A model generated the notes under the pieces. It did no database searches. It was not told the origin of the DNA and worked only from the letters and a program-made list of their open reading frames with translations. Below are positions 20,094-29,028 of a stretch of 58,135 bases of DNA, piece by piece. Location: the NCBI GenBank assembly GCA_028688275.1, contig JAQTYN010000019.1, forward strand, positions 1 through 58,135, read 5' to 3'. How positions within the stretch are numbered: the first letter of the stretch is position 1; each line of letters opens with the position of its first letter. A program made the position numbers and the translations under genes. Origin of the DNA: Gallionella sp. Its GTDB lineage: Bacteria > Pseudomonadota > Gammaproteobacteria > Burkholderiales > Gallionellaceae.

Positions 20094-21662
20094 ATGCAAC
20101 AAGCTGATGACATCAAACCTTGTTATCCACTCTTCCGTCAGGACGAATACAAGGAATCGCTGAGTAATAAACAGGATAACTTTGAAGAACGCTTTGACGC
20201 GGCCAAAGTGCAAGATACTTTCACTTGGACAACCACGATGGAATATCGTGAATTGAACTTCAAACGTGAAGCCTTGACGGTCAATCCTGCGAAAGCCTGC
20301 CAACCTTTAGGTGCTGTGCTGTGCGCAATTGGCTTTGAAAAGACCATGCCTTATGTACACGGTTCACAAGGTTGCGTTGCTTACTTCCGTACTTACTTTA
20401 ACCGTCACTTCCGTGAACCTATCTCTTGCGTGTCAGATTCCATGACTGAAGATGCAGCGGTTTTTGGTGGTCAAAAGAACATGATCGACGGCTTGGAAAA
20501 TGCGAAAGCACTGTACAAACCAGACATGATCGCGGTGTCCACCACTTGTATGGCAGAAGTTATTGGTGATGACTTGAACGCCTTTATTCGTAATACGAAA
20601 AAAGCGGGAAATATTCCTGAAGACTACCCCGTGCCGTTCGCGCATACCCCGTCTTTCGTGGGTTCGCATGTAACAGGTTGGGACAATATGTTTGAAGGCA
20701 TCATTGGCTATTTCACCCGCAATACCATGGAAGGCAAGGTCGCAGGCTCAAACGGCAAGATCAATATCGTGCCAGGGTTTGAAACTTACCTCGGCAACTA
20801 CCGCGTGATTCATCGCATGTTGGATGAAATGGGCGTGGCGCACACTATGTTGAGCGATCCAACCGAAGTGCTGGATACCCCTGCGGATGGTCAATTCCGT
20901 ATGTATGCAGGTGGGACCACACAAGATGAAGTGAAAGATGCGGCGAATGCAACCACCACTTTCTTGATGCAACCGATGCAGATGGAAAAAACCAAGAAAT
21001 TCATCGATCAAATTTGGAAACATGACGTGCCTAAGTTGAATATTCCAATGGGCTTGGAGTGGACGGATGAATGGTTGATGAAGGTTTCTGAAGTGACAGG
21101 CAAGCCTATCCCTGCTTCTTTGGTGAAGGAACGTGGTCGCTTTGTGGACATGATGACTGACAGCCACACTTGGTTGCACGGTAAGAAAATCAGCTTGTAT
21201 GGTGATCCTGACTTCACATTGGGCATGACTAAATTCTTGACTGAGTTGGGCATTGAACCTTTGCATGTGTTGTGCAACAACGGCAGCAAGAAGTGGACAA
21301 AAGCCATGCAAAAAATGTTGGATGAAACGCCTTACGGCAAAAACACTCAGTTGTTTGCAGGTGCTGACTTGTGGCACTTCCGTTCACTGGTGTTGACTGA
21401 GAAGCCTGACTTCATGATCGGCAACTCTTACGCTAAGTTCATCCAACGCGATACTTTGCATAAGGGTAAAGCGTTTGAAGTGCCCTTGATCCGTATCGGC
21501 TTCCCGATCTTTGACCGTCATCACCTCCATCGTGCCACAACATTAGGCTACGAAGGCGCGATGCAAATGTTGACCACACTGACTAACGCAGTGTTGGAAA
21601 AACTGGATGAAGATACACGCGGCATGGGAACCACCGACTACAACCACGATTTGGTGCGCTAG
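20094..21662 (+). CDS. nifK: Nitrogenase MoFe protein beta chain NifK
   Basis: A 522-residue subunit that completes the alpha2beta2 MoFe protein and shares the P-cluster. The ligands are at Cys69, Cys94 and Cys152. I start it at 20094, where AAGGAG precedes the ATG; the upstream in-frame start at 20067 would add nine residues without support. The 97 bases between nifD and nifK hold a short GGCGGTGGC-rich stretch and nothing else recognised. Confidence 0.99.
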   Translation: MQQADDIKPCYPLFRQDEYKESLSNKQDNFEERFDAAKVQDTFTWTTTMEYRELNFKREALTVNPAKACQPLGAVLCAIGFEKTMPYVHGSQGCVAYFRTYFNRHFREPISCVSDSMTEDAAVFGGQKNMIDGLENAKALYKPDMIAVSTTCMAEVIGDDLNAFIRNTKKAGNIPEDYPVPFAHTPSFVGSHVTGWDNMFEGIIGYFTRNTMEGKVAGSNGKINIVPGFETYLGNYRVIHRMLDEMGVAHTMLSDPTEVLDTPADGQFRMYAGGTTQDEVKDAANATTTFLMQPMQMEKTKKFIDQIWKHDVPKLNIPMGLEWTDEWLMKVSEVTGKPIPASLVKERGRFVDMMTDSHTWLHGKKISLYGDPDFTLGMTKFLTELGIEPLHVLCNNGSKKWTKAMQKMLDETPYGKNTQLFAGADLWHFRSLVLTEKPDFMIGNSYAKFIQRDTLHKGKAFEVPLIRIGFPIFDRHHLHRATTLGYEGAMQMLTTLTNAVLEKLDEDTRGMGTTDYNHDLVR

Positions 21663-21771
21663 TTCAAGGCTGGGAAGGGTTAAGGGCGAAGGGGGAAGGG
21701 TAGGCTGCAAGCGAGCTTTAACCTTCTCTCTTCCCTCTTCTCCCTTCTCAGCGACTAACAAGGAGCATCAA
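21663..21771. repeat. Purine/pyrimidine inverted repeat, nifK-nifT spacer
   Basis: The left arm is GGGAAGGG-, AAGGGCGAAGGGGGAAGGG-type; the right arm is CTTCTCTCTTCCCTCTTC-type. They face each other across about 20 bases and could form an RNA hairpin. AAGGAG for nifT follows. Confidence 0.75.
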
Positions 21772-21996
21772 ATGGCTAACATCATGGTCCAACGTGGTAG
21801 CAAGACTGCCTACGTGTTTTATCTGCCCAAGCGAGATCTTGAGGACGACATCGTTTCGATGGAGTTCGACACCCCAGAAAAATGGGGCGGTGAGATCAAG
21901 TTGAATAATGGTGGCAGTTATTACATTGAACCTCAACCTGCACCCGCAAAATTGCCGATTTCCCTACGTGCTAAACGTTTGGATGCGGCGGAATAG
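21772..21996 (+). CDS. nifT: NifT/FixU protein
   Basis: A 74-residue protein, MANIMVQRGSKTAYVFYLPK at the N-terminus and EKWGGEIKLNNGG in the middle, both typical of NifT/FixU. It is regularly found after nifK; its biochemical role is unsettled and mutants usually fix nitrogen. The ATG at 21772 follows AAGGAGCATCAA. Confidence 0.93.
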   Translation: MANIMVQRGSKTAYVFYLPKRDLEDDIVSMEFDTPEKWGGEIKLNNGGSYYIEPQPAPAKLPISLRAKRLDAAE

Positions 21997-22140
21997 TTAG
22001 AGCAGAGAAGGGGGAAGAGGGAAGGGAGTGGTGTGCGATGGGCATTTTCGTTTAGGGAATGTCAATCAGCACATGGTTTTTACCCTTCGCCCTTCTCACT
22101 TCACCCTTCTCTCTTCCCAGTATTTAAAAGGAGAATCATC
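21997..22140. repeat. Purine/pyrimidine inverted repeat, nifT-ferredoxin spacer
   Basis: A left arm of GAAGGGGGAAGAGGGAAGGG is answered by CCCTTCGCCCTTCTCACTTC and CCCTTCTCTCTTCCC. About 60 unrelated bases lie between. AAAGGAGA for the ferredoxin gene follows. Confidence 0.75.
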
Positions 22141-22341
22141 ATGGCAATGAAAATCAATGCAGATTTGTGTACTTCTTGTGGGGATTGCGAGCCTGAATGT
22201 CCAACGGCTTCAATCAGCACGAAAAAAGGCATAACCGTCATCGACGCAAGTGGCTGTACCGAATGCGAAGGTGATTTCAAAAAACCACAATGTGCGAAAG
22301 TCTGCCCTATCAAGGGCTGTATTACGCAGATTGCAGCGTAA
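22141..22341 (+). CDS. 2[4Fe-4S] ferredoxin of the nif cluster
   Basis: A 66-residue ferredoxin with [12 protein letters not shown] (cluster ligands CxxCxxCxxxCP) and [18 protein letters not shown], where the second set has eight residues between the second and third cysteines. That spacing is typical of the longer-loop nif-associated ferredoxins. It may carry electrons to nitrogenase or to cofactor assembly; sequence does not decide. AAAGGAGA precedes the ATG at 22141. It is cotranscribed with nifHDKT. Confidence 0.9.
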   Translation: MAMKINADLCTSCGDCEPECPTASISTKKGITVIDASGCTECEGDFKKPQCAKVCPIKGCITQIAA

Positions 22342-22446
22342 CTAAAGGGGAGGGAGAAGAGATAAGAGGGAAGGGAAACACCATTCATCCCGCTTTTTCC
22401 CTTCTCCCTTCACGCTTCCCCCTTCTCATTATTTAAAGGAGCAACC
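22342..22446. repeat. Purine/pyrimidine inverted repeat, ferredoxin-nafY spacer
   Basis: AGGGGAGGGAGAAG and AAGAGGGAAGGG on the left face CCCTTCTCCCTTCACGC and CCCCCTTCTC on the right, the third consecutive nif spacer of this design. AAAGGAGC for the next gene follows. Confidence 0.75.
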
Positions 22447-23151
22447 ATGACCACTGTCATCACCAAAACAGCAGCCTTGCGTATTGCACAGGCTGCGCGC
22501 GTGCTTGCCGACGTAAATGCGGCTGCATTTGCGGCGAAGTTAGGCGACCAACTCGGCTTGCCCATCACCGAAGAGAAACTGGCTAAAGTGACCGTGGCCG
22601 ATGTCAAGCTTATTCTGTCTGGCGAAGAAACCGTTGATCCCGACGTGGACAATGCCTCGATTAAATTAGCAGTGCGCCATTTGTGGGGGGCGACTGACGA
22701 GGACGAAAGTCTGCCAGCAACGGCCGCCTATACTGAAGGCGATATGCCTGGTAGTTTACGTGTTGCGGTTGCCTCCAATACCGAAGAAAATTTGGACGGC
22801 CATTTTGGCTCTTGCCCACGCTTTTTGATTTACCAAGTGGGGCGTGACGAAATCCGCCTGATTGAAGTGCGTTCCACCAGCCTCGCCGATGAGGCGGAAG
22901 ACAAAAATGTAGCACGCGCCAATCTCATCAAAGATTGTCAGATTGTCTACGTGCAATCCATTGGTGGACCTGCCGCTGCCAAAGCCGTGCGCGCCAACAT
23001 TCATCCCGTGAAATCACCCGAAGGTGGTCAAGTGCGCTTAACCCTGCAACGCTTGCAAGCCGTGCTGGATGCGCCTCCCCCTTGGTTGGCTAAAATACTG
23101 GGTGTAGAAGCGAAATCCTTGCGCCAATTTGCTGATACAGAAGAAGACTAA
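22447..23151 (+). CDS. NafY/NifX-type FeMo-cofactor-binding protein
   Basis: A 234-residue protein in two parts. Residues 1-90 form a helical domain like the apo-dinitrogenase-binding domain of NafY. Residues ~100-225 are a NifX/NafY-type cofactor-binding domain: LRVAVASNTEENLDGHFGSCPRF (shown here only as landmarks at 102-124), with the conserved DGHFG and a C-terminal GGPAAAKAVRANIHPVK segment. NafY holds FeMo-co and apo-MoFe protein during maturation. The length and two-domain form favour NafY over the ~150-residue NifX. Confidence 0.85.
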   Translation: MTTVITKTAALRIAQAARVLADVNAAAFAAKLGDQLGLPITEEKLAKVTVADVKLILSGEETVDPDVDNASIKLAVRHLWGATDEDESLPATAAYTEGDMPGSLRVAVASNTEENLDGHFGSCPRFLIYQVGRDEIRLIEVRSTSLADEAEDKNVARANLIKDCQIVYVQSIGGPAAAKAVRANIHPVKSPEGGQVRLTLQRLQAVLDAPPPWLAKILGVEAKSLRQFADTEED

Positions 23152-23154
23152 GCC

Positions 23155-23424
23155 ATGATTACCCAAGAAACCTTGGAACAAATCGCCAAGATGGCGGCTG
23201 AATGTGAAGCGTTGAATGACGCGGCTTTGACCCGCTTGAAAGCCCAATGGGCAGAGCTGCGTTTTACCGTTTGCAACGACGATGATATGCCCGCTAGATT
23301 GCCGCCTGTACTTCGCCGTGAGAAATTTAACCTCTATTTAGTCAATGGCAGCGAACACTGTCTCAGCCTAACCGACGATCTTACGCAAGCGATAGGCGTG
23401 GTGCTAGCGGAAGTAGATGCGTAA
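23155..23424 (+). CDS. Small nif-cluster protein (DUF6129-like)
   Basis: An 89-residue acidic protein beginning 3 bases after the nafY-like gene and ending the run of plus-strand nif genes. It has no signal peptide, membrane helix or metal motif. From memory it resembles a short family annotated DUF6129 that follows nafY in other diazotrophs; I cannot verify this. Its placement suggests a minor role in nitrogenase maturation or regulation. Confidence 0.7.
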   Translation: MITQETLEQIAKMAAECEALNDAALTRLKAQWAELRFTVCNDDDMPARLPPVLRREKFNLYLVNGSEHCLSLTDDLTQAIGVVLAEVDA

Positions 23425-23728
23425 AGTCGTACAATGCGCGATAAGTTGGTGCAGTCACCACTTCCGTTTATTCCTAAAGCAAGCTGATTTATTGCTCCGT
23501 TCGTAGTGTGCTGTGAGCTGGTCGAATGACCGAACCATGAATAGAAAATTTGTCAATTCAATACGTTTAAAGCCCAAAGTCGTTTACTGGCTCTGGGCAA
23601 ACGGATTTTCGATGTTTTCTCACATCTCTGTTTGATCGAGCACACACTTCACACAAGTAGAATCCTTGCACGCCACGCCTTGGTTTGTGGCACACTTGCG
23701 CCTCTGTTTTTACTTCAAGTTAACTCCC
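23425..23728. other. Spacer between nif cluster and lolC
   Basis: No gene is seen. It has a small TGGTG/CACCA hairpin soon after the last nif gene, a TACAATGCGCG sequence that could be a -10 with GC discriminator (23434 onward), and a diverged REP-like stretch with CCGTTCG and GGTCGAATG near 23495-23530. Confidence 0.4.
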
Positions 23729-24973
23729 TTGCAACCTTACGAACTCTTTATTGGATTGCGTTACACGCGCGCAAAGCGGCGCAATCATTTTATTTCTTTT
23801 ATTTCCCTGATTTCGATGCTGGGCATGGCGTTGGGCGTGATGGCACTGATTGTCGTGCTGTCGGTGATGAACGGCTTTCAGAAGGAAGTCCGTGCGCGCA
23901 TGTTGGGCGCGTCGCCGCATTTGGAAGTGGTGGCAGATGGCGGGCGCATGGCGGACTGGCAAGCAGTGCTGAACTTGGTAGAAAAGCATCCTCAAGTGTC
24001 TGCGGTCGCACCTTACGTCAATGGGCAAGGCATGTTGTCGTTTGGGCAAAGCGTGCAAGGCGTGATGGTGCGCGGGATTTTGCCTGAACGGGAAGCAGAG
24101 CTGACGGATTTGGCGCAAAAAATGAAGTCGGGTCAGTTGAGCGATTTACGCGCGGGCGAGTTTGGCATCGTGTTAGGCGTGGATTTGGCGCGGGCGTTGG
24201 GCGTGCAGCTCGACCAAAAAGTCATGCTGATTTCGCCACAAGGCTCGATTACCCCTGCGGGGATGGTGCCGCGTCTCAAGCAGTTCCGTGTCATCGGGTT
24301 GTTTGAGATTGGTATGGCTCCTTACGACAATAGTCTCGCGCTGATTCAGATGAACGACGCGCAAAAACTCTTTCAAATGGGCGATCAAGTAACGGGCATC
24401 GCCGCAAAATTGCACGATGTTGAACGCGCCCCGCAAGTCGCCGACGCGCTGCAACGCCAATTGCCGCTGAATTTGTATGCCAATGACTGGACACATCAAA
24501 ACAGCAATTATTTCAGCGCGGTACAGATGGAAAAGAAAATGATGTTTATCATTTTGTCACTGATTGTAGCGGTGGCGGCGTTTAACATCGTGTCAACCTT
24601 GGTCATGGCGGTCACAGACAAGCAAGCGGACATTGCGATTTTGCGCACTTTAGGCGCGTCACCGCGCAGTATTATGAAAATATTTATGGTACAAGGGGTG
24701 GTGATCGGCATCGTCGGTACGCTGCTGGGCTGTGTCAGCGGGATTGTTTTGGCGTTGAATCTGGATGTCGTGATTCCATTTATTGAACGCTTATTCCATG
24801 TGCAATTTTTGTCCAAAGAAGTGTATTTCATCACCGAACTGCCGTCAGATTTACATGTCGATGAAGTCATTTTGATCGCCGCGATCTCTTTTGTGATTAG
24901 CATTTTGGCGACGCTTTATCCCAGCTATCGCGCTTCCAAAACCCAACCCGCCGAGGCATTGCGTTATGAATAA
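23729..24973 (+). CDS. lolC: Lipoprotein-releasing ABC permease LolC/LolE
   Basis: A ~414-residue inner-membrane subunit of the Lol complex that releases outer-membrane lipoproteins to Lol[21 protein letters not shown] at the N-terminus is the classic LolC/E signature; four membrane helices are seen (one near 25-50, three in the last 150 residues) flanking a large periplasmic MacB-like domain. The exact start is uncertain: no ATG suits, so a TTG at 23729 gives the usual family length, while another TTG at 23666 would add 21 residues. Only one permease gene is present, so it may work as a homodimer (LolF type). Confidence 0.9.
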   Translation: MQPYELFIGLRYTRAKRRNHFISFISLISMLGMALGVMALIVVLSVMNGFQKEVRARMLGASPHLEVVADGGRMADWQAVLNLVEKHPQVSAVAPYVNGQGMLSFGQSVQGVMVRGILPEREAELTDLAQKMKSGQLSDLRAGEFGIVLGVDLARALGVQLDQKVMLISPQGSITPAGMVPRLKQFRVIGLFEIGMAPYDNSLALIQMNDAQKLFQMGDQVTGIAAKLHDVERAPQVADALQRQLPLNLYANDWTHQNSNYFSAVQMEKKMMFIILSLIVAVAAFNIVSTLVMAVTDKQADIAILRTLGASPRSIMKIFMVQGVVIGIVGTLLGCVSGIVLALNLDVVIPFIERLFHVQFLSKEVYFITELPSDLHVDEVILIAAISFVISILATLYPSYRASKTQPAEALRYE

Positions 24974-25646
24974 TCCCGTGTTGGCTTGCCGTGATTTAAG
25001 CAAAACTTTTTTATTGGGCAAACAGCCTGTTCCCGTGTTGCAAAAAGTGAATTTAAGCGTGGCGCGCGGCGAACGCATCGCCATTGTCGGCGCGTCAGGT
25101 TCAGGTAAAAGCACTTTACTGCATTTGCTGGGCGGCTTGGATGTCGCCAGCAGCGGCACGGTGGAAATTTTGGGCGAAGACGTACAAAGCCTGACCGAAA
25201 CTCAACGCGGCGTATTGCGCAATCGCAATCTGGGCTTCGTCTATCAATTCCACCATTTGCTACCCGAATTCACCGCGCTGGAAAATGTCGCCATGCCCTT
25301 GTTAATTCGCGGCATGAAACGTGCCGAAGCCGAACCCATTGCCGCCGCGATGTTGGAAAAAGTTGGCTTGGCGCAGCGCGTACAACATTTGCCCGCCGAA
25401 TTATCAGGCGGCGAACGCCAACGCACCGCCGTGGCGCGGGCATTAGTGACCAACCCCGCGTGCGTGTTAGCCGACGAACCCACGGGCAACTTGGATCGCA
25501 ACAGCGCGATGGCGTTATTTGATTTGATGCAGGATTTGAATGAGCAATTGCAGACGAGCTTTATCGTCGTCACCCACGACCTAGAATTGGCGCAACGGAT
25601 GCAGCGCACCATGCGGTTGGTGGATGGCGTGTTGCAAGTGGGGTAG
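24966..25646 (+). CDS. lolD: Lipoprotein-releasing ABC ATPase LolD
   Basis: A 226-residue ATPase with Walker [10 protein letters not shown] (about 38-46), the LolD/MacB-family [22 protein letters not shown], signature LSGGERQR (about 146) and Walker [13 protein letters not shown]. It overlaps the lolC end by 8 bases, so the two are coupled. It powers lipoprotein release with the permease upstream. Confidence 0.95.
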   Translation: MNNPVLACRDLSKTFLLGKQPVPVLQKVNLSVARGERIAIVGASGSGKSTLLHLLGGLDVASSGTVEILGEDVQSLTETQRGVLRNRNLGFVYQFHHLLPEFTALENVAMPLLIRGMKRAEAEPIAAAMLEKVGLAQRVQHLPAELSGGERQRTAVARALVTNPACVLADEPTGNLDRNSAMALFDLMQDLNEQLQTSFIVVTHDLELAQRMQRTMRLVDGVLQVG

Positions 25647-25648
25647 GG

Positions 25649-27118
25649 ATGAAAAGCAATTTAGTCCGATCTTTGGTGGTCGTGGGTACGACAAATTTGC
25701 ACTGGTTTAAATGGTGGCGGGGATTTCGCCCTGTCGGGCGATGTACGAATAAATTCGTACCCACTCTGCTGGGCGCGACTTGTCTTGCGCTTTTCAGCGG
25801 ACTGGTACACGCCGAACCGTTGCGCGACACCCAAGGCGAACCTTGCCCCGATCATCTCCCCAACCGCGCCTTAAACTTGGTCGATGTGGTGAATGGAGCG
25901 TTATGCCATAACCCGCAAACCCGCACGGGCTGGGCAAACACGCAAGCGCAAGCGGCGCAGGTCGGCGTGTTGCAAGCTCCGTATTACCCCACCGTTGCGG
26001 GTACAGCGGCACTCAATCGCAATTATCCCGCCAACACCCCCGCCGTGAATCAACTCAGCGCGGGGCTGACGTTGTCGTATTTGCTGTATGACTTTGGCGC
26101 ACGTTCGGCGAATTTAGAAAGCGCGCAACAACTGCTCACCGCCTTGCAAGCCACGGAAAACAGCGTGGTGCAAGCCGTGTTTTTAAGTGCGGTACAGGCG
26201 TTTTATCAAACCCAAGCCAGCCGCGCCGCCCTTGCCGCTGCCGAAGTATCGGAACGTGCGGCGCAAGCCAGTTTTTTAGCCGCCCAAGCGCGTTATGTGG
26301 CGGGGACGGCAACGCCAGCGGATAAACTGTCCGCGCAAACCGCTTTATCGCAAGCGACGCTGAACACCATCACCGCACGCGGCAACTACCAAAACGCTCG
26401 CGGCAGTTTGGCAGCAGCGTTGGGGCAAGATGCCAACGCAAACTTGCAACTGGTTGAAACCGACAATCCGCTCACCGACGCGGGAAAATCGCCCGATGCA
26501 ACGCATGTTTTTGAGCGCGATGTGACCGCATTGATTGAACAAGCGCGCAAAAATCGCCCCGATTTACAAGCGGCGGCGGCACAACTTAAAGCCGCCGAAG
26601 CCAGTGTCGATGCCGCGCGTGCGGCGGCGATGCCGACAATTTCTGTGACTGCCAACGACAGCTTTCAAAGTCTGGGCGGCGCGCCCTTTGCCCAAACGGC
26701 GGGCATAGGCGTGAGTTTAAGCGTGCCGATTTTCTCTGGCTTCGCACCGACTTATCGCATCCGCGCCGCCGAAGCGACTGCCGAAAGCAAAAAATCACAG
26801 ATGCAACAAATCCATCTGCAAGTCGCCTTGGATGTGTGGACGGCATATCAAAACTTGTTGACCACCACGCAAACCCTGCGCGCCACGCAAGATTTATTGC
26901 AAAGTGCGACCCAATCCGAAAACGTGGCGACGGGGCGGTATAAAGCGGGCATGGGGATTATGTTGGACGTGTTAAACGCCCAAACCGCCTTAGCCTCCGC
27001 CCGCCAACAATTTATCCAAGCGCATTTCAACTGGAACATCGGACGCGCCGCCTTGGCGCAAGCGGTGGGGCTGTTGGATGCGCAGTTGCTCACGACGTTG
27101 ACTAATGTTAAAAACTAA
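25649..27118 (+). CDS. TolC-family outer-membrane efflux protein
   Basis: A 489-residue channel protein with two outer-membrane-efflux repeats, seen as LSYLLYDFGARSANLESA and SVPIFSGFAPTYRIRAAE with matching long Ala/Gln helices (about 140-260 and 340-470). It would form the exit duct for the MacA-MacB genes downstream. The signal-peptide core (TLLGATCLALFSGLVHA) begins only at residue ~40. The preceding n-region, residues ~10-38, is encoded by an 83-base palindromic element, so the true start or signal may have been altered. It starts 2 bases after lolD. Confidence 0.9.
   Translation: MKSNLVRSLVVVGTTNLHWFKWWRGFRPVGRCTNKFVPTLLGATCLALFSGLVHAEPLRDTQGEPCPDHLPNRALNLVDVVNGALCHNPQTRTGWANTQAQAAQVGVLQAPYYPTVAGTAALNRNYPANTPAVNQLSAGLTLSYLLYDFGARSANLESAQQLLTALQATENSVVQAVFLSAVQAFYQTQASRAALAAAEVSERAAQASFLAAQARYVAGTATPADKLSAQTALSQATLNTITARGNYQNARGSLAAALGQDANANLQLVETDNPLTDAGKSPDATHVFERDVTALIEQARKNRPDLQAAAAQLKAAEASVDAARAAAMPTISVTANDSFQSLGGAPFAQTAGIGVSLSVPIFSGFAPTYRIRAAEATAESKKSQMQQIHLQVALDVWTAYQNLLTTTQTLRATQDLLQSATQSENVATGRYKAGMGIMLDVLNAQTALASARQQFIQAHFNWNIGRAALAQAVGLLDAQLLTTLTNVKN
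25682..25764. repeat. Palindromic element inside the tolC-like signal region
   Basis: Ends GTGGGTACGA (25682-25691) and TCGTACCCAC (25755-25764) are perfect inverted repeats, and the centre has TCGCCC-TGTC-GGGCGA. It lies in the 5' coding part of the TolC-like gene. No second copy was seen in the window. Confidence 0.8.
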
Positions 27119-27172
27119 CCGTTCTCGCACCCATCATTTGCACCCCAGAAGAATTATTAGGAGGAATGGATA

Positions 27173-27379
27173 ATGAATGACGAAATTATGCACGAAGTCC
27201 ATGCGATAAAAGATGGCTTGGCTAAAAAGTATGGTAATGATTTAAAAGCACTTTTAGCGAGTCTAACCGCTAATGAAGCTAAATTAGCCACGGCTGGGTT
27301 TGAAATCATAGCTGCACCTGCAATGGGTGCATTTCTCGCCAGCTCCACATTGCAGCGGACACGTTTTATACATCGTTGA
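27173..27379 (+). CDS. Small hypothetical protein in the efflux operon
   Basis: A 68-residue protein with a good ribosome-binding site (AGGAGG, 8 bases before the ATG). The N-terminus MNDEIMHEVHAIKDGLAKKY resembles short proteins that accompany toxin-antitoxin loci in other bacteria (a general MNDEI-x-EVRxIR-x-A pattern), but the C-terminal half (ATAGFEIIAAPAMGAFLA) does not continue that pattern, suggesting decay or fusion to unrelated sequence. It has no known function. Confidence 0.6.
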   Translation: MNDEIMHEVHAIKDGLAKKYGNDLKALLASLTANEAKLATAGFEIIAAPAMGAFLASSTLQRTRFIHR

Positions 27380-27458
27380 AATTAAATGCGTCCCACTTAA
27401 CCGTTCGTTACGCGCCCATCACCCCTAACACTGAGTTTTTTGCGCAAGAATAAAAACC

Positions 27459-27641
27459 ATGACAACTGTAAAACTTAAACTGACGCTTCCTGACCACCTG
27501 CGTCGTCGCGCTGCGCAAGCGTTGTTGCTAGGGGCAGCACGCGCTTCAGATAAAGGAAGCGTGCCGTTATCCATGAAGGATATTCAAGCCGAAGTCCATG
27601 CCGTGCGTGATCGTGCGCAAATACCGAGACTGACTAGATGA
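27459..27641 (+). CDS. Small antitoxin-like protein
   Basis: A 60-residue basic protein beginning MTTVKLKLTLPDHLRRRAAQ, like the DNA-binding start of small VapB/MazE-type antitoxins, and ending in a KDIQAEVHAVRDRAQ helix found in such proteins. No toxin is adjacent. Its stop overlaps the macA start as ATGA, so translation of macA is probably coupled to it. It may be a captured, orphan antitoxin now serving only as a translational leader. Confidence 0.6.
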   Translation: MTTVKLKLTLPDHLRRRAAQALLLGAARASDKGSVPLSMKDIQAEVHAVRDRAQIPRLTR

Positions 27642-28849
27642 ATACTTTACAAAAAATCGCTTTAGCCAGCGCGGTTATCCTGACTGCCGCCGCTTACCCC
27701 GTGTATCAATACCTCAACAAACCCACCGCCGAGCAGCAGTATCGGTTGATGGCGGTGGAAAAAGGTGACCTGAAACAAACGGTTTCGGCGAATGGGACGA
27801 TTAACCCTGTGTCGCTGATTAACATCGGTACGCAAGTGTCAGGCACGGTGAAAAAGCTGTATGTGGATTTCAACAGCAAGGTGGAAAAAGGTCAGGTGTT
27901 GCTGGAATTAGACGACGCGTTGCTGGCGGCGCAGTTGAAGCAAAGCAGCGCGAATGTGCTCAATGCCACGGCGAGTTTGGAATTAGCAACGGCGAATGAA
28001 GCCCGCACGCGGGGCTTGTTTGCACAGGAATATGTGTCGAAATTGGAATTGGACACGGCGGTGCAAGCGCGTAAATCTGCCGCTGCGCAGTTGCAACTCA
28101 ACATGGCAGTGGTGGAAAAAGACCGCGCTAACTTGGCGTATTCGGTGATTCGTTCGCCCGTCGCGGGCGTGGTCATCGACCGCACCGTCGATGTCGGGCA
28201 AACCGTCGCCGCCAGTTTGCAAACGCCAACTTTATTCAAAATTGCCCAAGATTTATCCAAAATGCAGATTGACGCGCTGTTCGCGGAAGCCGACATTGGC
28301 AATATTCGCGTCGGTCAAAAAGTGCGCTTTAGCGTGGATGCCTTCGCGGGGCGCAATTTTATGGGCGAAGTGCGGCAAATCCGTATGAATCCGACTTCGC
28401 TGCAAAACGTCGTCACCTACGATGTGGTCATTAACGTCGATAATCCTGAACAGATTTTGATGCCAGGGATGACCGCATACGTTGGCATTGCCGTGGCGCA
28501 GCGCAAAGAGGTGCTGATGGTGCCGAATGCCGCGCTGCGTTTTAAACCTGCTAATGGCGGTGACAAACCCAATGCAGCTAAGCCAGCCGAAAAAGTAGGC
28601 GAAAAGCCAGCGGGAGAACGTAGCGGGCGTGGCGATCCAAGCGGGAAACCCAAGCAGGACGGCTTTACGGGTAAGGTGTATGTATTGGAAAAAGGCAAGC
28701 TTAAACTTGTGAACATCACACTGGGTATTACAGATAATCGTAATACCGAGGTAGTGAGTGGCGATCTGAAGGTGGGCGATCAAATTGTATTGAGTGAAAT
28801 GCAAAGCAATGCCGTGGGTCAAGGCAAAGCACCACCGAGGATGTTCTAA
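27638..28849 (+). CDS. macA: MacA-like periplasmic adaptor protein
   Basis: A 403-residue HlyD/RND-type adaptor with an N-terminal signal anchor (about 5-22), a lipoyl half-motif around NIGTQVSGTVKKLYVDFNSK, a coiled-coil hairpin (about 90-165), and a beta-barrel domain. Residues ~307-345 form a Lys/Pro-rich, low-complexity insertion before the membrane-proximal domain. MacA links the MacB transporter to the TolC duct for macrolide, peptide or metabolite export. The MacB subunits follow downstream. Confidence 0.92.
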   Translation: MNTLQKIALASAVILTAAAYPVYQYLNKPTAEQQYRLMAVEKGDLKQTVSANGTINPVSLINIGTQVSGTVKKLYVDFNSKVEKGQVLLELDDALLAAQLKQSSANVLNATASLELATANEARTRGLFAQEYVSKLELDTAVQARKSAAAQLQLNMAVVEKDRANLAYSVIRSPVAGVVIDRTVDVGQTVAASLQTPTLFKIAQDLSKMQIDALFAEADIGNIRVGQKVRFSVDAFAGRNFMGEVRQIRMNPTSLQNVVTYDVVINVDNPEQILMPGMTAYVGIAVAQRKEVLMVPNAALRFKPANGGDKPNAAKPAEKVGEKPAGERSGRGDPSGKPKQDGFTGKVYVLEKGKLKLVNITLGITDNRNTEVVSGDLKVGDQIVLSEMQSNAVGQGKAPPRMF

Positions 28850-29022
28850 TGAATCCAAAAAACATCACGCTTGCCAAAAATCCTGATTTGGCGGCTTCGT
28901 GGGCAGCCATTCAGCGGGCGGCAAAACGCGCTGCGGAAGTGGCTGCCAGTACCAACACAGAATTGGTCGTGGTACGAAATGGGCAGTGTGTCCATATCAA
29001 ACCCACCCCTTCCTCACGGTAA
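28849..29022 (+). CDS. 57-residue hypothetical protein between macA and macB
   Basis: The ATG overlaps the macA stop by one base (TAATG). The product (MNPKNITLAKNPDLAASWAA at its start) is Ala-rich and ends with a TELVVVRNGQCVHIKP strand. It resembles tiny orphan antitoxin-like proteins that carry a V-x-R-x-G strand, without a recognisable domain. The coding frame is intact and ends 6 bases before the ATPase gene. Confidence 0.6.
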   Translation: MNPKNITLAKNPDLAASWAAIQRAAKRAAEVAASTNTELVVVRNGQCVHIKPTPSSR

Positions 29023-29028
29023 GTCAAA

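Noticed and set aside
20748..21377. 209-codon minus-strand ORF opposite nifK
   Set aside because: It lies wholly within nifK and has no family features.
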